This document shows positions 6,716 through 6,779 of a DNA stretch of 6,779 nucleotides, piece by piece. The stretch's first letter is position 1. Every line of letters starts with the position of its first letter. The notes beneath the pieces were generated by a model. That model was not told where the DNA came from and did not search any database. It worked only from the letters and a program-made list of their open reading frames with translations. Location: the NCBI GenBank assembly GCA_946479615.1, contig CAMLGR010000202.1, forward strand, positions 1 through 6,779. Reading direction: 5' to 3'. Made by a program: the position numbers and the translations under genes. The DNA is from an uncultured Bacteroidota bacterium (GTDB lineage Bacteria > Bacteroidota > Bacteroidia > Chitinophagales > Chitinophagaceae).

Positions 6716-6779
6716 GTGTTAGATGTTAGGTTGAAATGAAAATTGAAACCGTTTATTGTTCATTGCCGAAAAATATTTA
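6716..6779. other. Upstream region of the methyltransferase gene
   Basis: These 64 AT-rich bases reach the window edge and show no convincing open frame. They include AAACCGTTTATTGT at 6746-6759, which recurs with one mismatch at 5822-5835 directly before the exonuclease start in the same orientation. No -7/-33 promoter pair could be assigned with confidence. Confidence 0.3.

Noticed and set aside
6729..6750. Possible symmetric operator GGTT...AACC upstream of the methyltransferase
   Set aside because: Only the outer four bases are symmetric; the interior does not pair, so it is not distinguishable from chance in AT-rich DNA.

Overview
The window carries six protein-coding genes, all on the minus strand, plus one long palindromic repeat. 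It looks like a chromosomal fragment of a Bacteroidota bacterium, plausibly Chitinophagaceae. The reasons are the type of methyltransferase at the right end, a complete-looking ligase-associated DNA repair operon, and generally weak Shine-Dalgarno signals. The taxonomic call is an inference from protein style and was not checked against a database.

Read in the direction of transcription, right to left, the order is as follows. (1) A class I SAM-dependent methyltransferase, 6715-5921. (2) A 98-bp gap with a short hairpin. (3) A metallo-beta-lactamase/beta-CASP exonuclease of the ligase-associated DNA damage response family, 5822-4815. (4) A 104-bp near-perfect palindromic element that almost fills the gap to the next gene. 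(5) An ATP-dependent DNA ligase, 4698-3094. (6) An MNT nucleotidyltransferase, 3063-2770. (7) A HepT-type HEPN toxin gene, 2777-2508, broken by a frameshift. (8) A large Lhr-like DEXH-box helicase starting at 2412 and running off the left edge, with only its last few dozen residues likely missing.

Exonuclease, ligase and helicase form a known bacterial set, usually accompanied by the endonuclease PdeM. PdeM would be expected just beyond the left edge and cannot be seen. The exonuclease would trim DNA ends, the helicase would unwind or remodel them, and the ligase would seal nicks or breaks.

The unusual point is the MNT/HepT toxin-antitoxin pair wedged between ligase and helicase. Its region is about 36% GC by hand count, against about 50% in sampled parts of the helicase and ligase, which suggests later acquisition. 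The hepT frame stops exactly after the histidines of the RX4HXY motif. The rest of the protein is still readable in another frame, down to a stop that overlaps the helicase start codon by 8 bp. The simplest reading is a small deletion that removed the tyrosine normally modified by the MNT partner. Programmed frameshifting or a sequencing error remain possible.

No tRNA, rRNA, CRISPR array, insertion sequence or transposase was seen, and no gene-free stretch exceeds about 120 bp.
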